Shown here piece by piece: positions 10,397 through 20,422 of a stretch of DNA of 64,000 bases. Source of the stretch: Lobosporangium transversale (lineage: Eukaryota; Mortierellomycota; Mortierellomycetes; Mortierellales; Mortierellaceae). The stretch covers positions 124,001 through 188,000 of the forward strand of contig NW_019029002.1 in the NCBI RefSeq assembly GCF_002105155.1, read 5' to 3'. Every line of letters begins with the position of its first letter. The first letter of the stretch is position 1. The notes under the pieces are model-generated. The model made no database searches and was not told the origin of the DNA. It saw nothing but the letters and a program-made list of their open reading frames with translations. The translations under genes were made by a program, and so were the position numbers.

Positions 10397-10935
10397 GACG
10401 AAGTTCATGTGCACATGCACGTACTGAAAGGCAAATCTGGCTCGCTCTTGCAGACACTTCTCTCTCAGGCTGGGACCAAACTTGACATTTTGGCTGGAGG
10501 TCTCTTTTTTTAAATTTGAAAGAGTTTCTAAGTCAAACACACCGCTAGGAAAGGCTCTTTTTTTTTCTAAGTCATTTACACCATAGGGAATAGCTTTTTT
10601 CTTATTTCTTTTAATTTTCTTATATTTTTTTAAAGGTGAGAATGATGAGAGGTAAATTTCGTAGTGATAATCGGATGGATAAATGAGATTGTGAAGAAAA
10701 ATAGTAGCATGCTTCACACGTAGGCCATTTTCCTCTGATCTGTAGGACTTTGCTTGAAAAAAATGATTTTTAAAAAAAAAAAGCTGTCCCCTGTGGTGTA
10801 AATGACTTTGAAAAAAAAAGAGCCTTTCCTAGCGGTGTGTTTGATTTAGAAACTTTTTCAAATTTAAAAAAGAGACCTCCAGCCAAAATGTCAAGTTTGG
10901 TCCCAGCCTGTGCATGTGCACATGAACTTCGTCCT
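10397..10935. repeat. Large imperfect inverted repeat (foldback/MITE-like)
   Basis: The left arm (about 10397-10600) and right arm (about 10775-10935) are reverse complements. Matching blocks include CAGGCTGGGACCAAACTTGA, TTTTGGCTGGAGGTCTC, CACACCGCTAGGAAAGGCTC, GTCATTTACACCA and GACGAAGTTCATGTGCAC. The left arm has about 45 nt (10421-10465) missing from the right arm. The spacer of about 175 nt is not coding. No flanking target-site duplication was identified. It could be a foldback element or the source of a long hairpin RNA. Confidence 0.8.
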
Positions 10936-10975
10936 CAGGCTGGTGACGAGACTGAGAAATGAGTTCTTTGCGCCA

Positions 10976-11092
10976 GAGGGTCAAGCTTGTCGCTCTTTTT
11001 GGCTAGACTCTTTCAAATATAAATGGTTTACTTAACAAAATTCTTATAATTGAAAAGGACTAACCAAAAAGAGTGACAAGCTTGACCCTCTG
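10976..11092. repeat. Second short inverted repeat, MITE-like
   Basis: An arm of about 34 nt (10976-11009, starting AGAGGGTCAAGCTTGT) recurs in reverse complement at about 11058-11090 with only a few mismatches. About 50 nt of A/T-rich DNA separates the arms. It sits right after the larger inverted repeat and about 430 nt before the CRN start, so it may lie in or near the CRN promoter. Confidence 0.75.
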
Positions 11093-11602
11093 CTGCGCCC
11101 TAAAGATTGTCACGTCACAATGACCAAGAAAATGGCACGTGGCTGATTTGAAAAAAATATTTTTTCACACATTAAAATAAAGGATCAAATTTATCAATTG
11201 CAATTGTCGCTCCTTCTTTCCTTTGCTTCACTTCATTTTTGCACTCTCTCCCTCTTCCTTTACCCTTTTTTTTTTCACTTTTTTCATATTTCACCCCAGT
11301 TTTGCTCCCATCAATTTTGCTCTTTTATTTATTCCAAGCCTTCATCTATTGCCTTTCCTTTCCTTTCCTTTCCTTTCCTTTTTTTTTTTTTTGCCTTACA
11401 TATTTTTCATTTTTGTTTTCATACAGCGACCACGAGTGTGAAAGAGTATAGAATATACCTTCGCCTATTTAACCATCATTCTCCCTGCATTTCAACCACA
11501 CTCAGTCCCACTCATCTTAATTTTCAATGGCCACCACAAGGAGCTCAACACAAAAAACCATGGCTGCAAATGATTCCACAGAGAGCCAAGCACAAAAAAA
11601 AA
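11093..11602 (+). promoter_or_regulatory. Promoter and 5' leader of the CRN gene, with (CCTTT)n
   Basis: This A/T-rich, then strongly pyrimidine-rich segment includes a CCTTT repeat at about 11350-11380 followed by a T-tract. It translates into a misleading hydrophobic peptide that should not be read as a signal sequence. A 30-codon upstream ORF overlaps the main start (separate entry). Confidence 0.45.
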
Positions 11603-11616
11603 ATGACTGCAAATAA
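11527..11616 (+). promoter_or_regulatory. Upstream ORF overlapping the CRN start codon
   Basis: An ATG at 11527 opens 29 codons plus a stop at 11614-11616, in a different phase from the main CRN frame, whose ATG is at 11603. Such an overlapping uORF would lower translation from the main start. It passes through an A10 tract just before 11603, so the length of this tract in the read data decides whether the uORF is real. Confidence 0.4.
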
Positions 11617-13993
11617 GCCTGAGGATGCCTCCACACTCAATAAACGAAAAAGAGTAAACCAGCACCCACAACGAAAAAAGCGCGCCATTCCACTGCTACT
11701 GCTGAACTGCGTTGTCGAGGGAGAAGCAACGTCGTTCCCAGTAGAGATTTTCTGCGATAAATCGGTCGGGATGCTCAAGCAAGCCATCAAAGCAGAGAAA
11801 GCCAATGCATTTAAGGATATTGACGCTGACCAGCTCACCCTCTACAAGGTCTCCATCCCTGACAAAGGCGAGGCCATCTTTGAGTCAGAAATCGAGTCAA
11901 AAGAGGCTCTTACAGTCGCATCAAGGAAGCTTGGGGACATATTTAATTCCAAACTTCCAGAGAAAACTATTCATGTTTTTGTCAAGCCACCACAGCGAGG
12001 TATATCCTTGGCTCTTGATGGACTGATTGTTGATATTTCCAGCTGATGAAGCTTGGTTTGTATCTTAAACGGCCATGTGCATAATATCACCATTTGGTTT
12101 GTGTCTTGATAACTCAACGTTCTTTCTCATTATTCGCTTTTGATACTTAGCTCAGAAAAGAAAACAAGATGGAGATTCTGGTGAGTGCTTTTGGCTGAGA
12201 ATCTGGTTATTGATCATTTTAGAGTGATGTGCAATAAATCAAAAATATTGACTTTGATCACTCTATCTCCTTTAGCAGAGTCACCCTCTAAAAAAGCTCG
12301 TCCAAGTATAGGTAGCAGAAGTGCTCTTAGGGATGCGATTACAGAAGCAGGGCTTGTAACGAAAGGGATAGTGAATGGTAGCCCTGTAATCTCGCCTCTA
12401 AACTCGAAAGAGAGGGTCAAGCTGCTTTCGTACATGGGGGAGGAGTTATCAGGAGATAGTATTTACTGCAGCATTATTAGCGTGGCTTGCGAGCTCCGAA
12501 GTTCTGGTGGTATCAAGGGTTCCAAAATATTGACTGCCCCTGAGGGTCGTATCTTCCCTGTTGCCAAAACAAGGCATCTTTATATCAGAGATGAGTATAA
12601 AGAGCTTTATGACCATATTACATCCAAATTAAGTACCCCTCATGAAGTATCTCGTTTGAACCGACTCTTTGTCACTGGAACGCCTGGAATTGGGAAGTCA
12701 GCCTTTTTGGTCTATTTTGCCATCCGCCTCCTTGCCGAACACGGTGAGGAAAATCCACCGATTATTATTTTCCAAGAGAAGCAGCATACCAAATGTTATG
12801 TTTATGCAGGAACAACTTGCCATCGTAAAGGGAATATAACGATGTTCGAAGATTTCCTTGACCAACGTGAAACGTGGTATTTAGTTGATAGTGGTGAAAA
12901 TCCTCAACCAGGTGAAGCCAGGACGATATTTTCAGCATCACCAAGAACTCTCTATGGGCATTACGATGAACTCACCAAGGAAAATACACCAAATAGCTAC
13001 TATCACATGTCACTCTGGAGTCTGGATGAGCTTAAGGAATGTAGAGTCAATGTAAAGTTTTTTCATGTAGTGAGTGAAGCATTTTTGGAGGAGCTTTTTT
13101 ACGACTTGGGGGGCGTGCCAAGACAGGTTCTACAGTGTCCAGCCGATGTACTATCCAAAAATCAAAAACATACTGAGCGTGCTAAAGAAGCTGCGTTATT
13201 CCGCGTCAATGATGCCATTAGAACACTCGAGAAACCAGCAGATCTTCTAAGCCTCTTTGCACGAGGAAAAGATGCGAGTGGATTTAGTCGTTTACTCCAT
13301 AGAGTCCCCACTTCTGACCATCTCGACTTCTACCTGGTGTGGGCATCTCGTTGGGTCGAATCACAGATTATGGACAAAATAAAGGATGACACGTGGGTCG
13401 ATGTGTTGGCGAGACTTATCATAGGCGGAGAGGATATAGATAAAGGCCCACTGTTTGAAATCTATGCTCATCACTTATTTCGACGTGGTGATATTAGATT
13501 TCCCTTTAGGGATCTCCAGTCAGGCGAAACAGGATTTCTTGATTTTCCAGCAAATCCAGAAGAGGTGTTTATCCGGACTTCAGAGGAATTATCAGGGCTC
13601 ACTCAAGCGACTGGCAAGTTGTTTGTACCAGAACATTCTAAATTTCCGTGCATTGATTTTGCATTGGGATCCAACAAGCTATTTCAGGTCACAGTATCAG
13701 AGGAGCATCCGATCAAGCAAGCACCATTCAAGGAGATAATTGATTGTATTACTGGACCCTGCTTGAAGGGAGAGCAATCAAAGTCGAAGGGAAGTGATGA
13801 TACTATTTTCCTCTATTTTGTGGTGCCAGGAGACGTATATGACGATTTTAAAGTTCAGAACTTTCTTACCGCCAGAAATACGGTCGTCCAGAATCTATAT
13901 AAATGCTCAAAACATGTAAGACAGCGTGTCATAAAAATCGACATCGAAGCTGCATATTCAGGAGGATCAGCCGGTACGAATCTGAAGAATTAA
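11603..13993 (+). CDS. Crinkler (CRN)-family protein: ubiquitin-like + P-loop NTPase + REase-like
   Basis: Predicted exons are 11603-11999 and 12279-13993 (intron 12000-12278, GT-AG, phase consistent), giving 703 residues. A basic, NLS-like segment (KRKR and RKKR) at residues 13-30 precedes a ubiquitin-like CRN N-terminal domain (about 31-125). A P-loop NTPase follows with Walker A GTPGIGKS at about residues 266-273. The C-terminus (about 585-640) carries a D followed by FQVTVS and HPIK, the pattern of the restriction-endonuclease-fold domain linked to many CRN proteins. CRN proteins of this layout are described from oomycetes and early-diverging fungi as nucleus-directed effectors. In a fungus of unknown lifestyle the target could equally be a competitor, an endobacterium or a selfish element. 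The start at 11603 is the first ATG in the domain frame. The locus is next to a decayed paralogue. Confidence 0.85.
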
Positions 13994-14325
13994 ATCGAAT
14001 ACCAATCAAGTGGATGAAACTTTGTCTTTTTTTTAAAAAAAAGCAATATACCCGTTCCTTGAGGATTTTTTACAATGGTTCATTCTTTATGAATGAAGCC
14101 ATCATTATCCACTTACCTTCTAGACGAATAAATAGAGCGGTTTAATCCGTCCTCCCTTCTACTGGGGCATTTAGAACTTTATAAAGCTGTGATCATTGTG
14201 CGATCTTGTGTGCAAGAAAAGGCAGGATTTTGTGATACTATTATCAAAGAGTTTTGTAAAAACGGATAGAGATGAAGAATCCTGTGGAGAACCCAGTGAG
14301 AGTCTGATGATGAGACCCAAAATCA

Positions 14326-15705
14326 TATTATTATCACCAGGACAGCTGGTATAGGAAATTATCCTTTCTCGTATGCTTTGTCATCTGGATGCTTGCCACT
14401 TGCGGAAGACCTATCAATTATCATCATCCAGGGCGCCAAAACGTTTACCGGGAGCTAGGATGATAGCTCCACTCTAAAGACATAAATGTCCCATGGTGCG
14501 CGTGCACGGGATGGCAACCTGTGGCCAATGAGATCATATTAGTTGTATGTTCGGCCAATTCAGTGTCAGTATGTGAAGGCGGCGCGTCTTGAATCTCTAG
14601 GCGTCCAGGGACATGGAATAAAAAAACATCAAGAATTTGGCCAAGGCTGCCACGCGCTTGACTATATTAATAGTTCTCGGTATATTAATGCTACATGCTG
14701 TTGAGGGCATCAATCTCGCCAGAATCATCCCCTCTCACATCAATTCATGCTAGATGGATGAAAGATTAGGAGGAAAAGGTCCTTGATGTCTGGGATATCC
14801 ACGCTTGTTTATAATCTCACCAAAAGTTCTGTGTCTTGCGTTCATAGGCGGTTAATCGCAGTTTGGTTTTCGTATACCCCTTGAAGAACGTAAGCAAAAA
14901 TGCCTTTATGTTTTATATTTGATACTCATCAATTTACCCTTTTTACTTGTCCGAAGGTAGAATGACGCCTAGCCAATGGATGCTATATGCTTGGTCCTGT
15001 GGTCGTCTCCGTCCAATGATCACTATAATAGAGAACGTCATTGGACGTGCCGATGCAGGCCTTTGGAAGCAAGAAATCAAGGGCCTGGTGTGGTCGCTCA
15101 CTGATCCGGGATATAAAGAATCTGGTAACCTATGCCATGAGTAATCTAGAATTCTGAAGCGTATTAACAAAGGGGATGCAGGAATTAAAACCAGTGTCGA
15201 CATCAGGGAAACCTTCGGTCGAGCCGTAAAGAATGAATAGATTACTATATAGTAAAGACTTGATATTGGAGTACAATGAGCCTGTTCCGGTCGAGGTTTC
15301 GTTTGCTTGAATTGTCGTTAATCAAAGGAAGAAGGAGTTTACAATTATCGTTGAGCCAATAGCATTTATAGCAGCAATTAACTTGTTTGAAGTGGATGAC
15401 CCTTGATTGGCTAAATTGGTTAATAGTGTTGCTAGACGCCCCTACGTCTGGCACAAAGGGCACACATTTTGAGTATTTCAGTCCCGCTTTGTTTAATTTC
15501 AATCATCCAGAATTATAACAATGAACGAATTCTTAGATACTCACTGTAACAAAGACTCCATACATGAATCCAAGTTAATCTCGCTCTTTTTTGTTTCCAA
15601 AAGAGAACCCATCTGGACCAGATATCGTCTTTGTACTAGAATCGGAGGGTAAATATTATCCTGGTTCCGTACAGTCAAAAATCGGCGATAAGGTCAAGAA
15701 TTAAG
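14326..15705 (+). pseudogene. Decayed CRN-family NTPase-REase gene
   Basis: Fragments in several frames, broken by stops, follow the order of a CRN protein. A degraded Walker A-like piece (TAGIGN, about 14326-14450) aligns with the P-loop region of the intact gene upstream. A piece at 14962-15144 carries GRLRPMITIIE and GNLCHE, typical of the mid-part of fungal CRN NTPases. Another at about 15345-15470 includes EPIAFIAAINLF. The last, 15604-15705, reads SGPDIVFVLESEGKYYP then VQSKIG, a different REase subtype from the intact neighbour. It is therefore a separate family member and not a tandem copy. No open frame covers more than one motif. A protein rich in K and E at 15936-16160 downstream has no recognised relation. 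Confidence 0.75.
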
Positions 15706-17074
15706 GATGCCCACAATACAACTTGCCATAATTGCATCAAAGAACACCTCTCATCACCGTCTTCTCTCGGCTTTTGCTCGAATGGCATATCCTTGTTGCT
15801 GTTGTTTAGGCCTTACTTATCACGTTGCCTTATCATGTTGTTTTATCACGAACAGGGTGATTATTCGCTAGCTAAAGTCAAAGAAGTTCCTACCATCAAA
15901 GACAAACGAATAGAAACGACGTACTCAATATTAGCTTGTTGAACTTCCTTGAAAGTGCAAGGGAGTCCCTCAAGAAGTCAGAATTGACTCGAGCTGTGGA
16001 GGATGAGGGAGAAGGAAGCAAGCCCAAAGAACCACAGGCAAGGAGGACAAAGAGAATTGCCGATAAAGCTCAAGCTATGGAGCATCGCCCTAGCTCATGG
16101 AATATGAGTCCAACGTTTTCAAGAAGTTTGGGGCTCCTCTTCCAGTTTATGTTTGCGTAGTCTTCATCAGTCAGGTCTTCACCGGTTGCCTTTAAAACAC
16201 GCTGTGTTAAGGAACCCTTGTGAAAGTTTCAATCCCTGGCTGAGATCTTCTTCATCTACGTCAGACTGCTGCTGTCTCTTCGTCTGGATTGTGCCATAGG
16301 CAAGTGGATTCAGAACAAGGCCATTGGTAAAATCGTCCCTTTGAGTTTGAACCGAGTTATACCTTTGTCTTGTGCCTGTAGGGGTACCTTGTCTCGATAG
16401 CCATGAAACATGCGATCTCCTTCAATGTCACAAAGAGAGCCTGTATCTAGACCTCTTTTGTTCCCTGTACACATTCAAACACTGCAGCCTTGGGAGGATT
16501 GTCGAGAGGATGTCAGTTAGAACGTGTTCAGACAGATACACATACCGAAGGGGGACGTAAGGAAGTCTTTTTTTTTTTTTTTTTTTTTTTTCATTTCTTG
16601 TTGATTGTCATGGCGAAGGCTTGGTAGTGGTGGTAGTAGCAGAACCACAAAAAGGAAATTTTCAGATGAAGGAGGAGGAGGAGTAGAGGGATCAAGACCA
16701 CCGAAAGAACCTTTGCTGGGTCCAGGAGGAGGAGAGACAAGCCGGCAACAACAGTAGGACACAATCTACTACAAACATGACTAGGTCCAGAAAGGCCTTC
16801 GTCTTAAAAAAATTGTATTGGCTTGATAATACTTTTTATTTCTTTGTTCTAATACACTGACACAAGGTGGAATGTCTCGTTTTTTAATGGGACGGACTAT
16901 ATATTTATTAATTCCCCTTAAATATGTGACTGTGAATCGGATCTTTCTTGAACAGTAAACAGCATTCGATTTTGACCTCTCTGCCCTCTTTGTCCTTGCA
17001 AGGCCTCTTTTTTCTTTTTTTACTCATCCATTTAGTCCCTCGACCATCGGAATAAAAAAACATAAATATACACA
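15706..17074. other. Intergenic, end of the accessory region
   Basis: No supported gene was seen. A 74-codon frame (15936-16160) has a charged sequence but no family. A T-tract lies at about 16567-16591. The 150 nt before 17075 probably form the promoter of the ribosomal protein gene. Confidence 0.5.
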
Positions 17075-17641
17075 ATGTTGCAGTTGAAATCGATTCTCAA
17101 TGTCATTGACAACTCTGGTGCTGTCTGGGCAGAGTGCATCCGAGTATTGCACGGAGGCAAATATGCCAGGATAGGTAGCAAAAGCAACAATAAACAAACA
17201 GCAGTAAAAAAAAAAAAAAAAAAAAAAAGACTTTATGTCAAGCACAACTCGAAACATTCCTTTACTTTCATCACTTTGATAACTTTTTTTTCTTTTTTTT
17301 TAAAAAAAAATATCAAACTTGTCTGACAATTCTTAATATAATTTATATTTATAGGCGATGAAATAGTCGTGGTTGTCAACAAAGCAAAAGCCAACGCAGT
17401 TGCTTCAGCGTCCGGAATTCCCAAGGTCAAGAAAGGCGATGTTCGTCATGCACTAGTGGTCCGTGCAAGGAAGGAGACCTTGCGCCCTGATGGTCGCTAT
17501 GTCCGCTTCGATGACAACGCATGTGTACTTTTGAATAAGCAGGGAGAGCCTCTTGGAACCCGTGTCTTGGGCGTTGTCTCTGGTGAACTCAGGCAAAAGA
17601 GGTGGATGAAACTCTTGAGCTTGGCTCCAAAGGTCATCTAA
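17075..17641 (+). CDS. MRPL38: Mitochondrial large-subunit ribosomal protein uL14m
   Basis: Exons 17075-17174 and 17355-17641 join in frame to 128 residues. The protein starts [16 protein letters not shown], a classical uL14 opening, continues with [16 protein letters not shown] and ends [29 protein letters not shown], with the conserved tail of the L14 family. The lack of a cytosolic uL14 N-terminus and the bacterial-type length point to the mitochondrial protein (yeast Mrpl38). It packs at the subunit interface of the large mitoribosomal subunit. The 180-nt intron contains an A-tract (17205-17228) and T/A runs near the acceptor. The gene is convergent with URC4, whose stop lies 466 nt downstream. 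An A-tract follows the stop. Confidence 0.93.
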
Positions 17642-18107
17642 AGAAAAAAAAAAAAAAAAAAAAAAAAGCCAACTTTGCAGGGACAGGACAATAAGGATAT
17701 GATTATAAGGGACACATGGCATTCAAGTAACCAGTATCCCAACCCATTGGGATCATGTTCATACAAACAATTAATTCGTCTGCAAAGGATATGAATGAAC
17801 TACAATTAGACAGCTTCAACATTTATCAGTCATCATCATTACTGTCACTTTCGCCGTCATCATCATCACTAGTACCCTATCCACCTTTCTTCTGTATTAA
17901 AAATTCTTCAACATCTGGATCGAATAAAAACATCTCTCTAACGTGGACAGTCTGTATCGTGTAAGGTGTTTCGTGGATACCTTTTTATTTATTTATTCTT
18001 TAGTCTTACAGACTGTTTAATTGGGCATGATACAAGCATTCTTCAGTGATTGATCCTTGCAATCAATCAGATGAGTGAGACTACATTACCAACAAGGCTT
18101 CAGGAAT

Positions 18108-20422
18108 TTAAAACAAAGTGCCATCGCTCAAAATGGCAATTGGAGGACCCTTGGTATTGGGACGTGACACAGCGGCAATTTCTCGTCCGGCCTAAAAAAA
18201 AAAAGAGCACACGAGCCATTAATAACAGTCTACTAGCAAGGAAAAAAAAAAAAAAAAAAAAAAGCCCAAGTACAATCGATATGAAGCAAAGCTTCCTAAA
18301 TTGACTTACATTCCAGGTACCTCCTTGCAGAACTTGGGCAAGTGTCAGGTTGGGTAAATCCAATTGCTTTCGAACCTCGACTGCAATTCGATCCAGAGTC
18401 GCGACAGTCATAGCACGCCATTCAATGATCACTGGATCACTTGGCTCAAACATTGGTACGACCTCAACTGCAGGTTGACCTGGCTTTAGCGCATTGCGCT
18501 TGTAGTTTTCTAACCCACGCTCCTCCTCATTAGGTTTCAAAGTCATAAATCCAAGATCAATCAATAAGCCGCCTTGAAACAAGTTGTAAAAAAAAAAATT
18601 ACGGTTAGCATGAGAGCTCTTTAACATTTGAACATAAATATGCTTTGTTAGAGAGAAACTTAATGAGATGAGGGAGATATACCATTGCGATATTCTGGAA
18701 GACCAGTCAAAAGATTAGAGTGCTCCCATTCAATATGCATATAGTTTTCTAGTGGTTCCATGATTGAGTATGTCATCCACTGTGACAACTTGTGAAAAGG
18801 AACGTAATGATCTGTTGAATCTGGGCTTGCCTGTGGGTTCTGGATAGCATCACAGGGCCATACATCACCCAGTGAAACCCCATTCAAAGTGGTACGCGAT
18901 GGGGGCCAAATTTCTGCAAAGCCGTCGATCACAACTTTGAAAAGAGATTCTGTACGAACCACATACTTGTCGTTACGGCTCGGCCGGTCTGATCCTTCCT
19001 TGAAAAGGAAATCTAAACAAAATAAAAAAAAAAAAAATCCAAGTTTATATTTTTTTTTTTTTTTTTTTTTTTTTGCTTCGTCATTAATTGTTATTACGAC
19101 TAGCTATGAATGTTGACTTGCTCACCAGTCATGTTTCCTGGACGAAGAGGCTACATCCAAGTATAAAATGGGAAAGAAAGAGAGAGAGAGAGAGAGAGAG
19201 GGAAAAAAAAAGCTGCCTGTCAGGTTTCTTTCTTTTTTCTTTTTTTGTTTTAAAGAGTTATTTCCATTACTTGTAAGATTATGTGGGCCAACTTACAGCA
19301 TCTTTGACACCACCAAAGTATTCTGGATGAGCTTTGAGGGCTATTCCAAGGCGACGGAGCAATTCCCACCTACCTTCGAGGCCAAGTAGGGGATTCTTTT
19401 CATCGTCTACTTGAAATCCTTCTTTGAGACTCTCAAGGGTCAGATTGCACAGGCCATCAGCTATCATATCATACCATTATGTTGTATCATGCAAAGTTAA
19501 GAGTTAGTGCCAAGTATCAATGCAAAAGAGTGGTCCAAGGTCACGCCTGCAGTGGATGAGCAAATGAGCAACGCCCAAATTACGAGGGGGATGGTAAAAA
19601 AAGTTTAACTTTGCTCGTTTCTGTCCTGTAATGATTTTTACGTAGAAGAACACAAAAGGGGGAAATATGACAGAACAAATCTTCCATTTTTTTTTTCTTT
19701 TCTTCCTCAACGCAATTGCTTGATGATGTTTACTGACATCAAAGACGAGAGGATCTCGATTAGTGGCTCGAGTCATGGAGGACATTGATTAAAACAGTGA
19801 TATAACACCATGGAATGTAATGAAATAAACCAAAAAGTTTCCATTCATCACAGAAAATTTGTGAATGGAATACACACACGCAAGTCATGTTCAGGCATAA
19901 AAGCATCCTACCGTCGACCTGATGACGGCGATGAATGTCACTCGAAAACCGTCCTTCTTTAAACATGGCCAACGATGCCAGGGCTAATCCCTCAGATCGG
20001 GAGTAAGATTTTGCCGTTTTTTGAAAGCTGTCGGGTTTGACTTCAAATGTCCATCGGTCGCCTGCGCCTGCGTCCAACAGGACAGAAACAACGACCAAAT
20101 CGACTAACCTACGAACTATCTCCACTGTTTCAACTCTTTCTTTCCAACTCTCAACCAGCTGTCCGAGACGATCCACTTGGCCGACATCAAAATGGCGAAG
20201 ACGTGTATGTGGTGGAATCTGAGCGATCTGGCTTGGTTCATGATCACGTTTGATCAATGCTACCACAAACTTGGCCACATCATTCAATTTTGGAAAATCC
20301 ACATCAAAGTGCTTCAATTGACCTTCCTGAGCTTTTGCATACACCATTTCAGCTCGCTCCCTGACTGCTGGGAGCGACTTTAGGTAGGCGATTGTCTCTG
20401 TGGTTGTAAGGGCGGGAGCCAT
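18108..20422 (-). CDS. URC4: Urc4/DUF1688 family protein, uracil catabolism
   Basis: Six exons (20422-19912, 19460-19297, 19150-19126, 19012-18683, 18572-18310, 18191-18108) join in frame to 458 residues. Family-typical motifs run the whole length: YLKSLPAVRERAEMV, IPPHTRLRHFDVG, VVSVLLDAGAGDRW, RSEGLALASLAMFKEG, NPLLGLEGR, RPGNM, PFHKLSQWMTYSIMEP, LTGLPEYRNGG and a C-terminal GREIAAVSRP...SDGTLF. Urc4 belongs to the URC pathway of uracil breakdown described in yeasts; its biochemical step is not settled. The third exon is only 25 nt, and leaving it out shifts the frame, so automated annotation may miss it. A (GA)n microsatellite and T/A tracts fill the introns. No other URC gene is in the window. 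Confidence 0.92.
19166..19200 (+). repeat. (GA)n microsatellite in a URC4 intron
   Basis: A run of about 12 GA units lies in the intron just upstream of the 25-nt URC4 exon. On the transcribed strand it is a pyrimidine (CT) tract that may help define the following acceptor. Confidence 0.8.

Noticed and set aside
10205..10513. 102-residue plus frame overlapping the inverted repeat
   Set aside because: Half of it lies within the foldback arm and it has no recognised domain; probably not a gene.
11198..11602. Hydrophobic N-terminal extension of the CRN frame resembling a signal peptide
   Set aside because: It is the translation of a pyrimidine-rich leader with a CCTTT repeat; the domain-containing protein most probably starts at 11603.
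15936..16160. Lys/Glu-rich 74-codon frame after the CRN pseudogene
   Set aside because: No CRN motif or other family; not enough support to call.
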